A DNA stretch of 37,748 nt from an uncultured Clostridia bacterium (lineage in GTDB: Bacteria > Bacillota > Clostridia > Saccharofermentanales > Saccharofermentanaceae), in NCBI GenBank assembly GCA_946187935.1, contig CAMHSJ010000015.1, positions 1-37,748 of the forward strand, given 5' to 3'. Of this stretch, positions 22,955-32,011 are shown piece after piece (positions within the stretch are counted from its first letter, which is position 1; each line of letters starts with the position of its first letter). Made by a program: the position numbers and the translations under genes. Below the pieces are notes generated by a model. It ran no database searches. It had not been told where the DNA came from and worked only from the letters and a program-made list of their open reading frames with translations.

Positions 22955-25273
22955 TCAGCTGATGCTTAATGGAAGCTTCTCGAATTCTTCCAAAGGTACG
23001 GGTTTGGAGAACAGATAGCCCTGGAATAGAGTGCATCCCATTTCCTTGAGCATGAGGAGCTGCTCTTTGGTCTCGACGCCTTCAGTGATCTGATCCATCT
23101 TAAGGGCCTTGGCCATGTTGATGATGCTCCTTAAGATGATGGTGGATTTATCGTAATTGGATGTCTTCTGGAGGAATACCATATCGATCTTAAGTACGTC
23201 AATAGGCATGTCCTTAAGCATGTTAAGAGATGAGAAGCCGCTGCCGAAATCGTCCATCTCGACCAGGAATCCGGCATCTCTTAACCTGTTTAAGACATTA
23301 ATATTCTCAGTGGCATCGTTCATGACTGAAGACTCGGTGATCTCCAAATGGAGCATGGAGGGAGAGATCCCATACTTATCCACGAGGTTTGTGATCACCT
23401 GATAGATATCCATGAAATAGAAATCCTTGGGTGAGATGTTGATGGAAAGATACATATTCCTTCCTTCACTCTTCCACTTCTTCAGGATCTTGCATGCGCT
23501 CTCCCAGACATGGCAGTCGACCTGAGAGATAAGACCGTTTCGCTCTAATACGGGAATGAACCTGGCGGGCGCTAAAAGTCCCTCTACAGGGTGCTTCCAT
23601 CTGACAAGGACTTCGCCGCCTTCGAGGATGCCTTCGCTGTTATACTGAGGCTGGATGTAAGGGATGATCTCATCAGAACGGATCGCCTGGTCAAGTTCTG
23701 AGATGATCTTCTGCTCCCAGAGCCTTTCTTCTCTTAATTTATCGTCATATACGACTACCATCTTGTTCATGTCGTGCTTGATGCTCGAGATTGCGAGCTT
23801 GCAGCGGTCGATCATGGCATTTACAGACATCTTGGTGTCACCCTTGACTTCGAGCACGCCGACATGGAAAACGATGGGTCTGCTGATATTGCTGGTCGCA
23901 TCGGTCTTGGACTGGATCACTTGACTCAGTTTGGAGAGGTCAACATCTTCCTTCCTGGCCAGGATTGCGAAGACATCAGCGTTCCATCTGCAGTAGATGG
24001 AATCCTTGTGCGCAAGTTCAGAGATGTTGTTGGCAATGATGATCAGGAGCTGGTCTGCATTGTTCCTGCCGTAGACTTCGTTTATGAACTTGAAGTCATT
24101 GATGTCTGCGACGATCATGTAGTATGAATTGTTGGGGTGGCTGGCCAGTTCGTCGCCTGCGAGTTCTATGAAATTGACCTTGTTGTTCAGTTTGGTAAGC
24201 TCGTCGTGAGTAGCTGCCCAGCGGCGCTTCTCACTCTTCTTGATCTCTTCGGTGTTGTCATGGATATTAAAGAACGAACCGATACTGAGCGTCTTCTCGT
24301 CGGTCATGATGCGGTGGGTGATGTTAATGTATCTGGGCTCATTCCCGCGGTCCGTAAAACGCGCCGAGATCGTGAAATCCGCCGTGATGTCGCATCCGCC
24401 GGTAATCTCAAGGAGCTTGTCGGTGCAGCTGTCAGGATTCTTGTCTTCGATCTCCAGGATCTTAAATGTTGCATCATTTGCATAGATGGCATTGACTTCC
24501 GAATCGTAGAAGATAATGCCGTCATCGTGGTGCTCGACTACAGAATCTGCAAGGAATCTTCTGACGAACTTCGGCTTGTAGATATTGGTCAGAAAGTAGA
24601 CGATGTAGCAGCAGATGACATAGCTTACGAGCGATCTGTCGACCGTATGTCTCTTGGAGATAAGGAAGTACAAGCTGACGATGATGCAGATCGAAAAGGC
24701 TGCTGCCATCATCCAGAATTTCTCCCTGTAGGCCTTCGAGATATTAAGGCACTTTTTGATGAGGAACCCGATAGAAAGACACAGGATGACTATAAGAACG
24801 GTAAACATAACATATCTGCCGGTCTTGGGGTTCATGACATACATGTCTGCCTGAGGCTTCATACCGGGCGGGGGCGGATTTAAGACAGAACTCTTTGTAA
24901 GTTCAAATACATGTCCCAGGAAGGGGTTTAGCATTACTGATATTATCGAAAGTCCAAGGAGAGTGTTTATCAGGGTCTGCAGGAAAGTGCCTCTGAATCT
25001 CTGCTCACAATAATCCATAGTGAAGACAAAGATGTTGTAAGTAAGGACATTCATGCCGATGAGGAAAATGTAATATCCGATGTATGCAGTAAGTTCGATC
25101 GTAGACATTATGGCGATAAGATTGCCGCCAATAGGGATAAGGCCTGACAAAAGAAGCCTTATGACGCTCGTATATACATGTCCCACATGCTTCTTGCGCT
25201 GGCTGTAAGCATATATGATCAGGACTAACTGAACAACAAAGAAAAATAAAAGTTCGAAGACCGGACTTACCAT
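22955..25273 (-). CDS. Membrane-bound degenerate GGDEF-EAL phosphodiesterase
   Basis: This roughly 772-residue protein begins with seven or so transmembrane helices (to about residue 240), then a PAS-like region (DGIIFYDSEVNAIYAND), a GGDEF-type domain and a C-terminal EAL domain. The GGDEF signature is replaced by WNADVF, so cyclase activity is not expected. The EAL domain keeps its main features: GGEVLVRWKHP (Val in place of Ala), EITESSVMND, MDDFGSGFSSLNML, DVLKIDMVFL, EGVETKEQ and GYLFSKP. It should degrade c-di-GMP. ATG 25273 is preferred over an upstream GTG (25282), because the only ribosome-like sequence, GGGTGGG, overlaps that GTG. Confidence 0.88.
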   Translation of the reverse strand: MVSPVFELLFFFVVQLVLIIYAYSQRKKHVGHVYTSVIRLLLSGLIPIGGNLIAIMSTIELTAYIGYYIFLIGMNVLTYNIFVFTMDYCEQRFRGTFLQTLINTLLGLSIISVMLNPFLGHVFELTKSSVLNPPPPGMKPQADMYVMNPKTGRYVMFTVLIVILCLSIGFLIKKCLNISKAYREKFWMMAAAFSICIIVSLYFLISKRHTVDRSLVSYVICCYIVYFLTNIYKPKFVRRFLADSVVEHHDDGIIFYDSEVNAIYANDATFKILEIEDKNPDSCTDKLLEITGGCDITADFTISARFTDRGNEPRYINITHRIMTDEKTLSIGSFFNIHDNTEEIKKSEKRRWAATHDELTKLNNKVNFIELAGDELASHPNNSYYMIVADINDFKFINEVYGRNNADQLLIIIANNISELAHKDSIYCRWNADVFAILARKEDVDLSKLSQVIQSKTDATSNISRPIVFHVGVLEVKGDTKMSVNAMIDRCKLAISSIKHDMNKMVVVYDDKLREERLWEQKIISELDQAIRSDEIIPYIQPQYNSEGILEGGEVLVRWKHPVEGLLAPARFIPVLERNGLISQVDCHVWESACKILKKWKSEGRNMYLSINISPKDFYFMDIYQVITNLVDKYGISPSMLHLEITESSVMNDATENINVLNRLRDAGFLVEMDDFGSGFSSLNMLKDMPIDVLKIDMVFLQKTSNYDKSTIILRSIINMAKALKMDQITEGVETKEQLLMLKEMGCTLFQGYLFSKPVPLEEFEKLPLSIS

Positions 25274-25390
25274 TATCTGCACCCACCCAATTGAGTTATC
25301 ACGATTTTAGCATTTAATAATTAAGAAATGTGCGATGTAACCCAATTGTTTTATTTTAATTATCACTTTGTTTACAAGTGAATGCCCGAT

Positions 25391-25418
25391 TTGAATATTC
25401 AGCGCCATGCAATATAAT
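25391..25418 (+). promoter_or_regulatory. Promoter before gene 25455
   Basis: TTGAAT (25391-25396) and TATAAT (25413-25418) are separated by 16 nt. Transcription would begin near 25425, which rules out the upstream ATG at 25407 as start and supports the ATG at 25455. Confidence 0.75.
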
Positions 25419-25454
25419 GTTTTCATAACAAATAACTATCAAGGGGAGATCATC

Positions 25455-25940
25455 ATGGAAATAGTTACACCTAATATCCCGGCATCATTAGAAGAACTCA
25501 AGGCTTTGCCTTATGCTTCGCTGTCCGAGCCTGAATACGGCGCGGCGCTGTTTGTCATAGCCATGATGAACTATAAGGACAACAGGGATCAGGCGGTCAG
25601 CATGCTCGAATTCCTTAAGGGTCCCGGGGGTGTTTCCGAGTTCGAGAAGCAGTTCCTCAAGGACCGCCTCGAAGGCAAAGATCATGTGGTCCGCTCTTTT
25701 TTCGCAGGAACGTCTCCCGATAACGATTACACGCCGTCAATGCCTTATACCATATCGCTTGCAAGACGTGATGACACCTTGTCTGAAGGCCGCATCAGCG
25801 TGTTTATGAATTCCAGCGGAGCTGACAGTCCCAGATATATAAGAATGAGGCTCAAGCCTTCGTCAGGCCAGTGGTTTATCGAAGAACAGTTTATCCTCTC
25901 TGATATCAGGATCCCCAAGTCTATGGATGAGTGGGCATGA
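25455..25940 (+). CDS. Small soluble protein of unknown function
   Basis: This 161-residue protein has an N-terminal helical part (IPASLEELKALPYASLSEPEYG, in two pieces; a run of helices up to about residue 75) and a C-terminal beta part (KDHVVRSFFAGTSPDNDY, ISVFMNSSGADSPRYIRMRLKPS). It resembles a family of short uncharacterised proteins in Clostridia (DUF6935-like, low certainty). It has no signal or membrane segment. AAGGGGAG precedes the ATG. Its stop overlaps the start of the rRNA methyltransferase (ATGA), so the two are translationally coupled. Confidence 0.7.
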   Translation: MEIVTPNIPASLEELKALPYASLSEPEYGAALFVIAMMNYKDNRDQAVSMLEFLKGPGGVSEFEKQFLKDRLEGKDHVVRSFFAGTSPDNDYTPSMPYTISLARRDDTLSEGRISVFMNSSGADSPRYIRMRLKPSSGQWFIEEQFILSDIRIPKSMDEWA

Positions 25941-27154
25941 AACAGGAAAGACCATATCCCAAGGTTCAGATAAGCCGTAAGGCGGCATTGGCGGTAAAGG
26001 GCGGACACCCATGGGTATTTGCTGATGAGGTCACGTCTGATGACATTGCCGCGGGAAGCATAGTGGACTGTTTCGAGGGCTCTTCCTGGCAGGGCAGCGC
26101 TTTTTTTAATCCCAATTCCAAGATCGCTCTAAGGATTTTTTCCAGGAACAGCAACGATAAGTTCGACTATGAGTTCTGGAGAAGAAGAGTGCAGTATGCC
26201 GTGAGTTACAGAAAGACCGTCATGCCGGGTGATGATTTTAAGTGTACGCGGCTCATACACGGGGAAGCAGACCAGATGCCGGGACTTACAGTAGACAGGT
26301 TTGAAGATATCTTATCTGTCGAGATCGCATGCTACGGCATGGAGCTGATAAAAGATATGGTCTATAAGGCACTTATAGAAGTCCTGACTGACATGGGTCA
26401 GGACATAAAGGGTATATACGAGAGGAACGAACTTCAGCTCAGGACCAAGGAAGGTCTTGGCCTTTATAAAGGCTGGTATGAAGGGTTTAGCAGTCCTTCA
26501 TCAGGCATTACCGGGATCACAGAGAATAGTATCAGGTACAAGGTCGATGTTGAATCCGGCCAGAAGACGGGATTCTTCTTAGATCAGAAATATAACCGTC
26601 AGGCTGCAGCGAGGATAGCAGAAGGCAAGACTGTGCTCGACTGCTTTACCCACACAGGATCGTTCGGTCTTAACTGCGCATATAACGGCGCTAAACATGT
26701 TACGAGCGTTGATATATCATCTTCTGCCATCGAGATGGCCAAGGTCAACTGTGCTCTTAACGGGCTTGAAGACAAGGTTGATTATCTCGTCTGTGACGTG
26801 TTTGAACTGCTTACAAAACTCTATGAGCAGGGGGACAGAAGATACGACTATATAATCCTTGATCCTCCGGCATTTACCAAGTCAAGAGATACCGTAAGAT
26901 CGGCAGAAAAGGGGTATAAGGAGATAAATCTGAAGGCCATGAAGCTTCTGCCCAGAGGCGGGTATCTTGCCACATGCTCATGCTCTCATTTCATGACGGA
27001 TGAACTCTTCGTTAAGATGCTGAAGTCAGCTGCCAGGGATGCGGGTGTTTTCTTAAGGCAGATCGAAGCAAGGACGCAGGCACCTGACCATCCGATCCTT
27101 TGGGGAGTGCCCGAGACCTCATATCTCAAGTTCTATATTTTCCAGGTGGTTTAA
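25937..27154 (+). CDS. rlmI: Class I rRNA (cytosine-C5) methyltransferase, RlmI type
   Basis: This 405-residue enzyme matches the RlmI/RlmK family that methylates a cytosine of 23S rRNA. It has an N-terminal PUA domain (KAALAVKGGHPWVFADEV), a central RNA-binding part and a Rossmann methyltransferase domain with VLDCFTHTGSFGLNCAYNGA (SAM loop), VDISSSAIEMAK and YIILDPPAFTKS; CSCSH contains the C-terminal catalytic Cys motif. The ATG at 25937 overlaps the preceding stop as ATGA. The end overlaps the convergent glycosyltransferase gene by 4 nt. Exact target base is assumed from the family. Confidence 0.88.
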   Translation: MKQERPYPKVQISRKAALAVKGGHPWVFADEVTSDDIAAGSIVDCFEGSSWQGSAFFNPNSKIALRIFSRNSNDKFDYEFWRRRVQYAVSYRKTVMPGDDFKCTRLIHGEADQMPGLTVDRFEDILSVEIACYGMELIKDMVYKALIEVLTDMGQDIKGIYERNELQLRTKEGLGLYKGWYEGFSSPSSGITGITENSIRYKVDVESGQKTGFFLDQKYNRQAAARIAEGKTVLDCFTHTGSFGLNCAYNGAKHVTSVDISSSAIEMAKVNCALNGLEDKVDYLVCDVFELLTKLYEQGDRRYDYIILDPPAFTKSRDTVRSAEKGYKEINLKAMKLLPRGGYLATCSCSHFMTDELFVKMLKSAARDAGVFLRQIEARTQAPDHPILWGVPETSYLKFYIFQVV

Positions 27155-28716
27155 GCTGACTTAAGTCTGTAAAGATAAATGGGTTCTTCCAATACGTCTC
27201 CCGTGTAATCCCTGAAGACGAAAGTGGTATAGTCAACGATCTCGTATCTGTCCCAGTACTGCTCATAATCGTCGTGGTATGCGATTATGAAGTCGAATTC
27301 TCCGTTCGCGATCATACGCCCTTGCTCCTGACGGATGACTGGCCATGTCTCTTCGATGTTCAGGTAGCAGAAGTAAGGTGTGTTGGGAAGTGTTTCTGAT
27401 GCGAGATAATAACCCGAATCCATTACATCGTAAGTCAGGATCTTGGCGTCGGGAACCTCGTTTATGATGGCGGCATATTTATACTGCGGATAGTCCTGCT
27501 TGGAATACTTGAGCATATACATGTTCTTGCCGGTGATGATAAACATTACGGAAAGGACTGAATACGTCAGGATGACCAATACAGGAGCAAGTCTTCCCCT
27601 GTTCTTAAAGACCTTGCCCACATACATAGCGGCTTTGATGAGAACGATCAGCGCAAAAGGTGCAAGATACATCGTGATATAGCCATAGTAGTAAACGATA
27701 TGAGGCTTGGTGAAGACTCCTGCAAGACAGCAGAATAACGACAGAAAACTCAGTGCGAGCACATTGTCCCTTGACTTATCCTTAACAAGGAAAGGCCCGA
27801 TGACTATAAAGAGCATTATAAAGCCGTAGGAAGGGAACAGGAGTATGGATCCTAACATGTCAAATACTATAGAAACGAACACTCCGATCACAGGGACATC
27901 GAAGATGCCTGTACCGTAGATCTCATTCCAGTCATATTCGCTGTAGAGGAAGATGTTGTTGTAGAAGTATGCAGTCCAAAGATCTGTCAGGGCGCCGTTC
28001 ACCGCGAAGTAGATAAGGACAGGGATGGTAACTAACACGATGCCTGTGACAAACATTCCTATCCTCTTAAGAAGCCTTACCCATGTCTTAGGCTTTATCG
28101 TAAAGAGCAGCATATAAAGGCAGATCCCTATAACTGCGCCAAGGAAAGTGTATTTGATCCAGAAGAGAATGCCTGCGAGAATACCTATGATGAGACTGTC
28201 CTTTTCGCCCGGCAGCCTGTCCTTATCACCGTTCTCAGCAGCTGTCTTTGCTGTTCTTAAGGTGATGTACATGATGACCGTCAGGATAGGGAAACAGAGC
28301 TCTTCAGCACAGTCGCCATAGTTGATCATCTTGACTGTGTAGATGGCAGAAAGAAGAGCAGGCACTGCTGCTATCGCGTACTTCGGAGGATCTATATAGA
28401 GCTTGACCGTCTTATAGCAGAAGAAAGCAAAAACGGTACCCATGAATACCTCAAGAAACCATACTCCCAGAAATGACTTCGAGGATATGAGTGCGCATAT
28501 TGCATGAGCCATGTAGAGTATGGGACCTTTTTGCTCATAAAGGTCGCGGTAGGGAACAAGACCGTTGATTATGCCTCTTCCCATGGTGAAGAATACATTG
28601 GCATCGTCCCAGTAATTAAAGGCGTAAAGAGGAGACGAGCAGGTAATGAACAACATGATGAATGCTGTCGTTACGAACAGGATGATCTTCTCTTTAAGCG
28701 TTAGTCTGTAATTCAT
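27151..28716 (-). CDS. Polytopic membrane glycosyltransferase-like protein
   Basis: This 521-residue protein has about 11-12 transmembrane helices and fits lipid-linked-sugar glycosyltransferases of the GT39/GT83/PMT type. The first outer loop has acidic YWDDANVF and the pattern GLVPYRDLYEQKGPILY (about 52-68), typical of this group. The C-terminal roughly 110 residues form a soluble domain likely outside the membrane. Donor and acceptor are unknown; cell-envelope polymer or protein glycosylation is likely. No ribosome binding site is seen before the ATG: a TATAAT lies 6 nt before it, so the mRNA may be leaderless. It overlaps the methyltransferase gene at its end. Confidence 0.75.
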   Translation of the reverse strand: MNYRLTLKEKIILFVTTAFIMLFITCSSPLYAFNYWDDANVFFTMGRGIINGLVPYRDLYEQKGPILYMAHAICALISSKSFLGVWFLEVFMGTVFAFFCYKTVKLYIDPPKYAIAAVPALLSAIYTVKMINYGDCAEELCFPILTVIMYITLRTAKTAAENGDKDRLPGEKDSLIIGILAGILFWIKYTFLGAVIGICLYMLLFTIKPKTWVRLLKRIGMFVTGIVLVTIPVLIYFAVNGALTDLWTAYFYNNIFLYSEYDWNEIYGTGIFDVPVIGVFVSIVFDMLGSILLFPSYGFIMLFIVIGPFLVKDKSRDNVLALSFLSLFCCLAGVFTKPHIVYYYGYITMYLAPFALIVLIKAAMYVGKVFKNRGRLAPVLVILTYSVLSVMFIITGKNMYMLKYSKQDYPQYKYAAIINEVPDAKILTYDVMDSGYYLASETLPNTPYFCYLNIEETWPVIRQEQGRMIANGEFDFIIAYHDDYEQYWDRYEIVDYTTFVFRDYTGDVLEEPIYLYRLKSA

Positions 28717-28750
28717 GTGTTAATTATACCTTAATAAATTATTTGCTCAA
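28717..28750 (-). promoter_or_regulatory. Promoter adjoining the glycosyltransferase ATG
   Basis: On the minus strand TTGAGC (complement of 28745-28750) and TATAAT (complement of 28723-28728) are 16 nt apart. Six bases (TAACAC) then separate the -10 box from the ATG at 28716, so the predicted transcript start falls on the start codon. There is no AGGAGG-like sequence. Confidence 0.65.
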
Positions 28751-28765
28751 ATCACTTTGAATAAA

Positions 28766-28774
28766 TGTTATACT
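28766..28774 (+). promoter_or_regulatory. Extended -10 promoter of superoxide reductase
   Basis: TGTTATACT combines a TGn extension with TATACT (28769-28774), 31 nt before the ATG at 28806. AGGAGG (28793-28798) serves as ribosome site. No -35 box is evident. Confidence 0.6.
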
Positions 28775-28805
28775 CAAAACATCCCAGATAACAGGAGGCA
28801 TCTTT

Positions 28806-29165
28806 ATGAAGATCTATAAGACCAAAAACGGAAGTATCGTAGTTAAGCCTTATGACATCCCCTGCACAGGCGGACATATGGAGGAATTAGTCCCCAATAC
28901 CACAGATGCCGCAGGCGAGAAACATGTTCCCGTTATCTCGGTTAGCGGCAGCGAAGTGACTGTAGCCGTAGGTGAGGTTGAGCACCCCATGCTCGACAAT
29001 CACTTCATTACATTTATCCTTCTTGAGACGGATCTCGGATATACGGTAAGAAACCTCGCTCCCGGCAGCAAGCCTTCTGCAGTATTTGCCCTTTCAGAAG
29101 GCGAGAAGGTCATCGCAGCATACGAGTACTGCAATCTCCACGGACTTTGGAAGGCTGAAGCCTGA
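28806..29165 (+). CDS. Superoxide reductase (short desulfoferrodoxin type)
   Basis: This 119-residue protein reduces superoxide to hydrogen peroxide, an oxygen defence of anaerobes. The iron site is complete: H40 in EKHVP, H60 in EHPM, H66 in DNHFI, C109 in YCN and H112 in LHG, with the active-site E38-K39 pair. The N-terminal desulforedoxin Fe-Cys4 domain of long desulfoferrodoxins is missing; only PC..GGHMEEL remains where the CCG.PM segment normally lies. It is therefore a one-iron enzyme. It has its own extended -10 promoter and AGGAGG. The DUF975 gene follows after 3 bases. Confidence 0.92.
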   Translation: MKIYKTKNGSIVVKPYDIPCTGGHMEELVPNTTDAAGEKHVPVISVSGSEVTVAVGEVEHPMLDNHFITFILLETDLGYTVRNLAPGSKPSAVFALSEGEKVIAAYEYCNLHGLWKAEA

Positions 29166-29168
29166 TAA

Positions 29169-31019
29169 GTGACGGAGAAGGCCCCAAAACAAGATAACAA
29201 AGTCTCGTTCCCGCTCAGATCTCTTAAGCGTGATGCGAGGAGCAATCTTAAAGCCCACTACCTGGTGTTTGTAGTGGTCTGTCTTATTGCTGTCCTTATA
29301 TCAGCGGAATTCGTTACGTCTGACAACATCATAGGAGTATCGACAGACAGCCTTACATCGGGATTTACGGCTTCTGATATCAGGATAGAGAGCGCTTCGA
29401 GGAACTTTATCGGAACAGTTTATTCCTGGTTTGATCAGAAGACTCATGAAGAAGACAGTGACAGCGCAGTGTTCGGCAGATCGAAGGGCACTCTTAACGC
29501 CGTGTTCGATTATGTAGGCAACAACTCCTTCCTGACGCATGCCTATAACACCTTCGACCGCATATTCGGGTCGGAACATATAACGGAGACTGTTCTGGCC
29601 GTAATAGGCGCCGCTGCCGCAGTCGTGTTCTGGTTCTTTATCCAGAACACCTATATCGTCATAAGCAGGCGCATAATCCTGGAGGGCAGGATCTATAAGA
29701 AAGTGCCTTTCAGCAGATACCTGTATCTTGTGAGGGTCAGGCGTCTTGCCAAGACAGCTGTCACCATGGCGATATGGACAGCTGCAAACACGCTTGGCCT
29801 TGTCCTGATTGTCACTGCACCCATTGTGTTCTATGGACTTTTCCTTATCCCTTATATCGTCTGCGAGAATCCTGACATCGACACATTCGATGCAGTAAAG
29901 CTCTCCTGGCGCATGATGCGCGGCAACAAGATGAAGCTCTTCTTAACAGACTTAAGTCTTGTCGGCTGGTATCTCCTTGGCCTTGTCACCCTTGGTGCCA
30001 CAAATGTCTTCTATGCAAATCCTTACAGGCTGACGATCTATTCAGAATTCTATGCTCTGGTAAGAAAGAACTATATCTCTAAGAAGTCAGAAGGCTATGA
30101 ATTGCTGTCTGATAAGTACCTGTTCGTCAGATGTTCACCGAATCAGCTCATGGAAGCTTATTCTGATGTTTACGAAGAACTGGGGAAGCCTGAATACAAG
30201 CTGGATGGCCTGAGCGGAAAGAAGAGATTCTTCGCAGACAAACTGGGAGTTGTCCTCTGGAATACCAAGGACGAGATCGCTTACGAAGAGAAAGAGAGCA
30301 GGCGCGTCAAGCTCCTCGGTTACCAGGACGAGGCTGAAGGCAGATCCTATCCTGCGAGACTTTATAACATCCCAAATGTAAGAAAGCGTCCCGCGCTCGA
30401 TCACATCCACTACATGAGACATTATTCGCTCCTGTCTCTTGTTGTCATGTTCTTTACGTTCTCGGGATTCGGATGGGTATGGGAACTTATCTACTACTAC
30501 ATCCAGCAGGGCAGGCTTATAAACCGGGGAGTGCTCCACGGACCCTGGCTTCCGATATACGGCGTCGGAGGATTGGTCGTGCTGATATTCCTCCACCCCG
30601 TGCGCAAGAGGCCGGTCATATTCTTCTGGTCGTGCATGATCTTGTGCGGCACGGTCGAATATTTTGCCGGGTTGGCTCTCGAGATGATATACCACGAGAA
30701 GTGGTGGGATTATTCAGGATATTTCCTTAACATTCACGGCAGGGTGTGCGCTGAAGGACTGCTCGTCTTTGGAGTCTGCGGTCTGGCATTTATCTATGTC
30801 TTAGCGCCTCTTCTTGACGACCGTGTAAGGAAATGGAACAAAGCCGTTCTCACGCCTGTTGCAGTCATCCTGTCTGCGGTATTTGTTTTCGATATGGTCT
30901 ATTCCAGGATCTATCCCAATACTGGTTCCGGAATAACAGGCGATTTCGATAAAGGTGCGGAGACCGTTGCAGCCGAGACCGTCATTTCTTCAGACGGTCA
31001 GTCCTTGCCTTCTCAATAA
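29169..31019 (+). CDS. DUF975-PF06541 fusion membrane protein
   Basis: This 616-residue protein joins two membrane modules. Residues 1-320 match DUF975: LRSLKRDARSNLKAHYL at the start, then several helices and YIVCENPDIDTFDAVKLSW. Residues of about 420-580 match PF06541 (putative ABC transporter permease type), with GWVWELIYYYIQQG, NRGVLHGPWLPIYGVGG, EYFAGLALE and WWDYSGY. A charged cytoplasmic linker (about 320-410) separates them. The start is a GTG; no ATG exists upstream of the conserved DUF975 start, and the ribosome site is weak. No ATPase gene is nearby, so transport by this protein is doubtful. The last 38 nt overlap the opposite-strand PF06541 gene. Confidence 0.75.
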   Translation: MTEKAPKQDNKVSFPLRSLKRDARSNLKAHYLVFVVVCLIAVLISAEFVTSDNIIGVSTDSLTSGFTASDIRIESASRNFIGTVYSWFDQKTHEEDSDSAVFGRSKGTLNAVFDYVGNNSFLTHAYNTFDRIFGSEHITETVLAVIGAAAAVVFWFFIQNTYIVISRRIILEGRIYKKVPFSRYLYLVRVRRLAKTAVTMAIWTAANTLGLVLIVTAPIVFYGLFLIPYIVCENPDIDTFDAVKLSWRMMRGNKMKLFLTDLSLVGWYLLGLVTLGATNVFYANPYRLTIYSEFYALVRKNYISKKSEGYELLSDKYLFVRCSPNQLMEAYSDVYEELGKPEYKLDGLSGKKRFFADKLGVVLWNTKDEIAYEEKESRRVKLLGYQDEAEGRSYPARLYNIPNVRKRPALDHIHYMRHYSLLSLVVMFFTFSGFGWVWELIYYYIQQGRLINRGVLHGPWLPIYGVGGLVVLIFLHPVRKRPVIFFWSCMILCGTVEYFAGLALEMIYHEKWWDYSGYFLNIHGRVCAEGLLVFGVCGLAFIYVLAPLLDDRVRKWNKAVLTPVAVILSAVFVFDMVYSRIYPNTGSGITGDFDKGAETVAAETVISSDGQSLPSQ

Positions 31020-31878
31020 ATGCCTTGAACGCATCCTGATATCTTGTGTGTCTGGCGGTAGGGAATGCCATGATGAGTCTCCCGGCGCCGAAGTGTCTGT
31101 GACGTGTAAGATCTTCCATCAATTTGCTCCTTAAGGCATAAAGCTCATTAACGTGATCTTCTGTCGCATCCCTGATCTCGGCTTTGGCAAGTGAAGCCTG
31201 AACCGCACTTTCCTGGACTTTAACGGTCGCCTTGTATGCACTGCCGCCGACTTTGTCCGTAAGATAATCAGAACCTTCATGGATAGCGGAAGATATCTCA
31301 TCGATCCTTTTGAGCTTCTTGTTTATGCCTATCATGGTAAATACTGTAGCTGTAAGATCAGCGATAAAAATCACATAGAATACGGCAAGAAGGATAATGC
31401 CCGCGCCTCTTGCGATCAGCCCGTGTGTAGGCTCTATTGCGAGCAGGGGGTGGACTATCTCGATAACAAACAGTATCCCCAGACCCCAGAGTATCGAGAA
31501 CTCCAGGCAGATATAGCCGCCGAGATTAAGAGGCAGGGATGAATAATCCCACCATCTTGCATGGAAGAGCTTGTCTAATGCCCATCCGGCTATGAGCTCT
31601 ATCGCAGTAGCGAAAAGGGTGCCGCCAAGGAAAATGAAAAATAGCCTTAAAGACTGTGAACTTATCCCGGCTTCATCAAGCTTGCTGTTTATGATGTTGG
31701 TGATAGCTATGACGCCTGCCATGCCGACTCCGTAAACAGGGCATATGGGGCCGTTAAGAAAACCGCGGTTAACGATCTGTCCTTTGCAGACCGCATGATA
31801 GAGGACCTCTATTACCCAGCCTATGAAGGCATATTCCAGAAAAAACCAAAGTATCTGATAGAACGTGAGTCCAAACAA
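30982..31878 (-). CDS. PF06541 membrane protein (putative ABC transporter permease)
   Basis: This 298-residue protein has about five transmembrane helices matching PF06541: GWVIEVLYHAVCKGQIVNRG, then FLNGPICPVYGVGMAG, ELIAGWALDKLFHARWWDYS and GGYICLEFSILWG. The C-terminal 100 residues are helical, charged and cytoplasmic (coiled-coil-like, VKVQESAVQASLAKAEIRD). The start is TTG at 31878, supported by AGGTGATC just upstream, which fits the 16S rRNA 3' end. Its PF06541 part closely resembles that of the convergent 29169 gene, and the two overlap by 38 nt. Function unknown. Confidence 0.75.
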   Translation of the reverse strand: MFGLTFYQILWFFLEYAFIGWVIEVLYHAVCKGQIVNRGFLNGPICPVYGVGMAGVIAITNIINSKLDEAGISSQSLRLFFIFLGGTLFATAIELIAGWALDKLFHARWWDYSSLPLNLGGYICLEFSILWGLGILFVIEIVHPLLAIEPTHGLIARGAGIILLAVFYVIFIADLTATVFTMIGINKKLKRIDEISSAIHEGSDYLTDKVGGSAYKATVKVQESAVQASLAKAEIRDATEDHVNELYALRSKLMEDLTRHRHFGAGRLIMAFPTARHTRYQDAFKAFIEKARTDRLKK

Positions 31879-32011
31879 AAGATCACCTGCTTTATTAGAT
31901 TTAGATAATGCTACATCAAAGAAGGCGCTTTTGCCACGGCAATGTGCTCCTTGTATTTCTCATTTGCTCATGTTATTTTTTAAAACTGAAATTAGTAAGG
32001 GGTGAATATAT

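Noticed and set aside
24137..24883. Long plus-strand open frame opposite the GGDEF-EAL gene
   Set aside because: It is antisense to a gene with clear domain motifs, and its residues look like a reverse-frame shadow.
25407..25454. Earlier ATG start for gene 25455
   Set aside because: It overlaps the promoter -10 region; AAGGGGAG supports the later ATG.
29169..31878. Possible ABC transporter, suggested by the PF06541 name
   Set aside because: No ATP-binding protein or solute-binding protein lies nearby, so a complete transporter cannot be supported.
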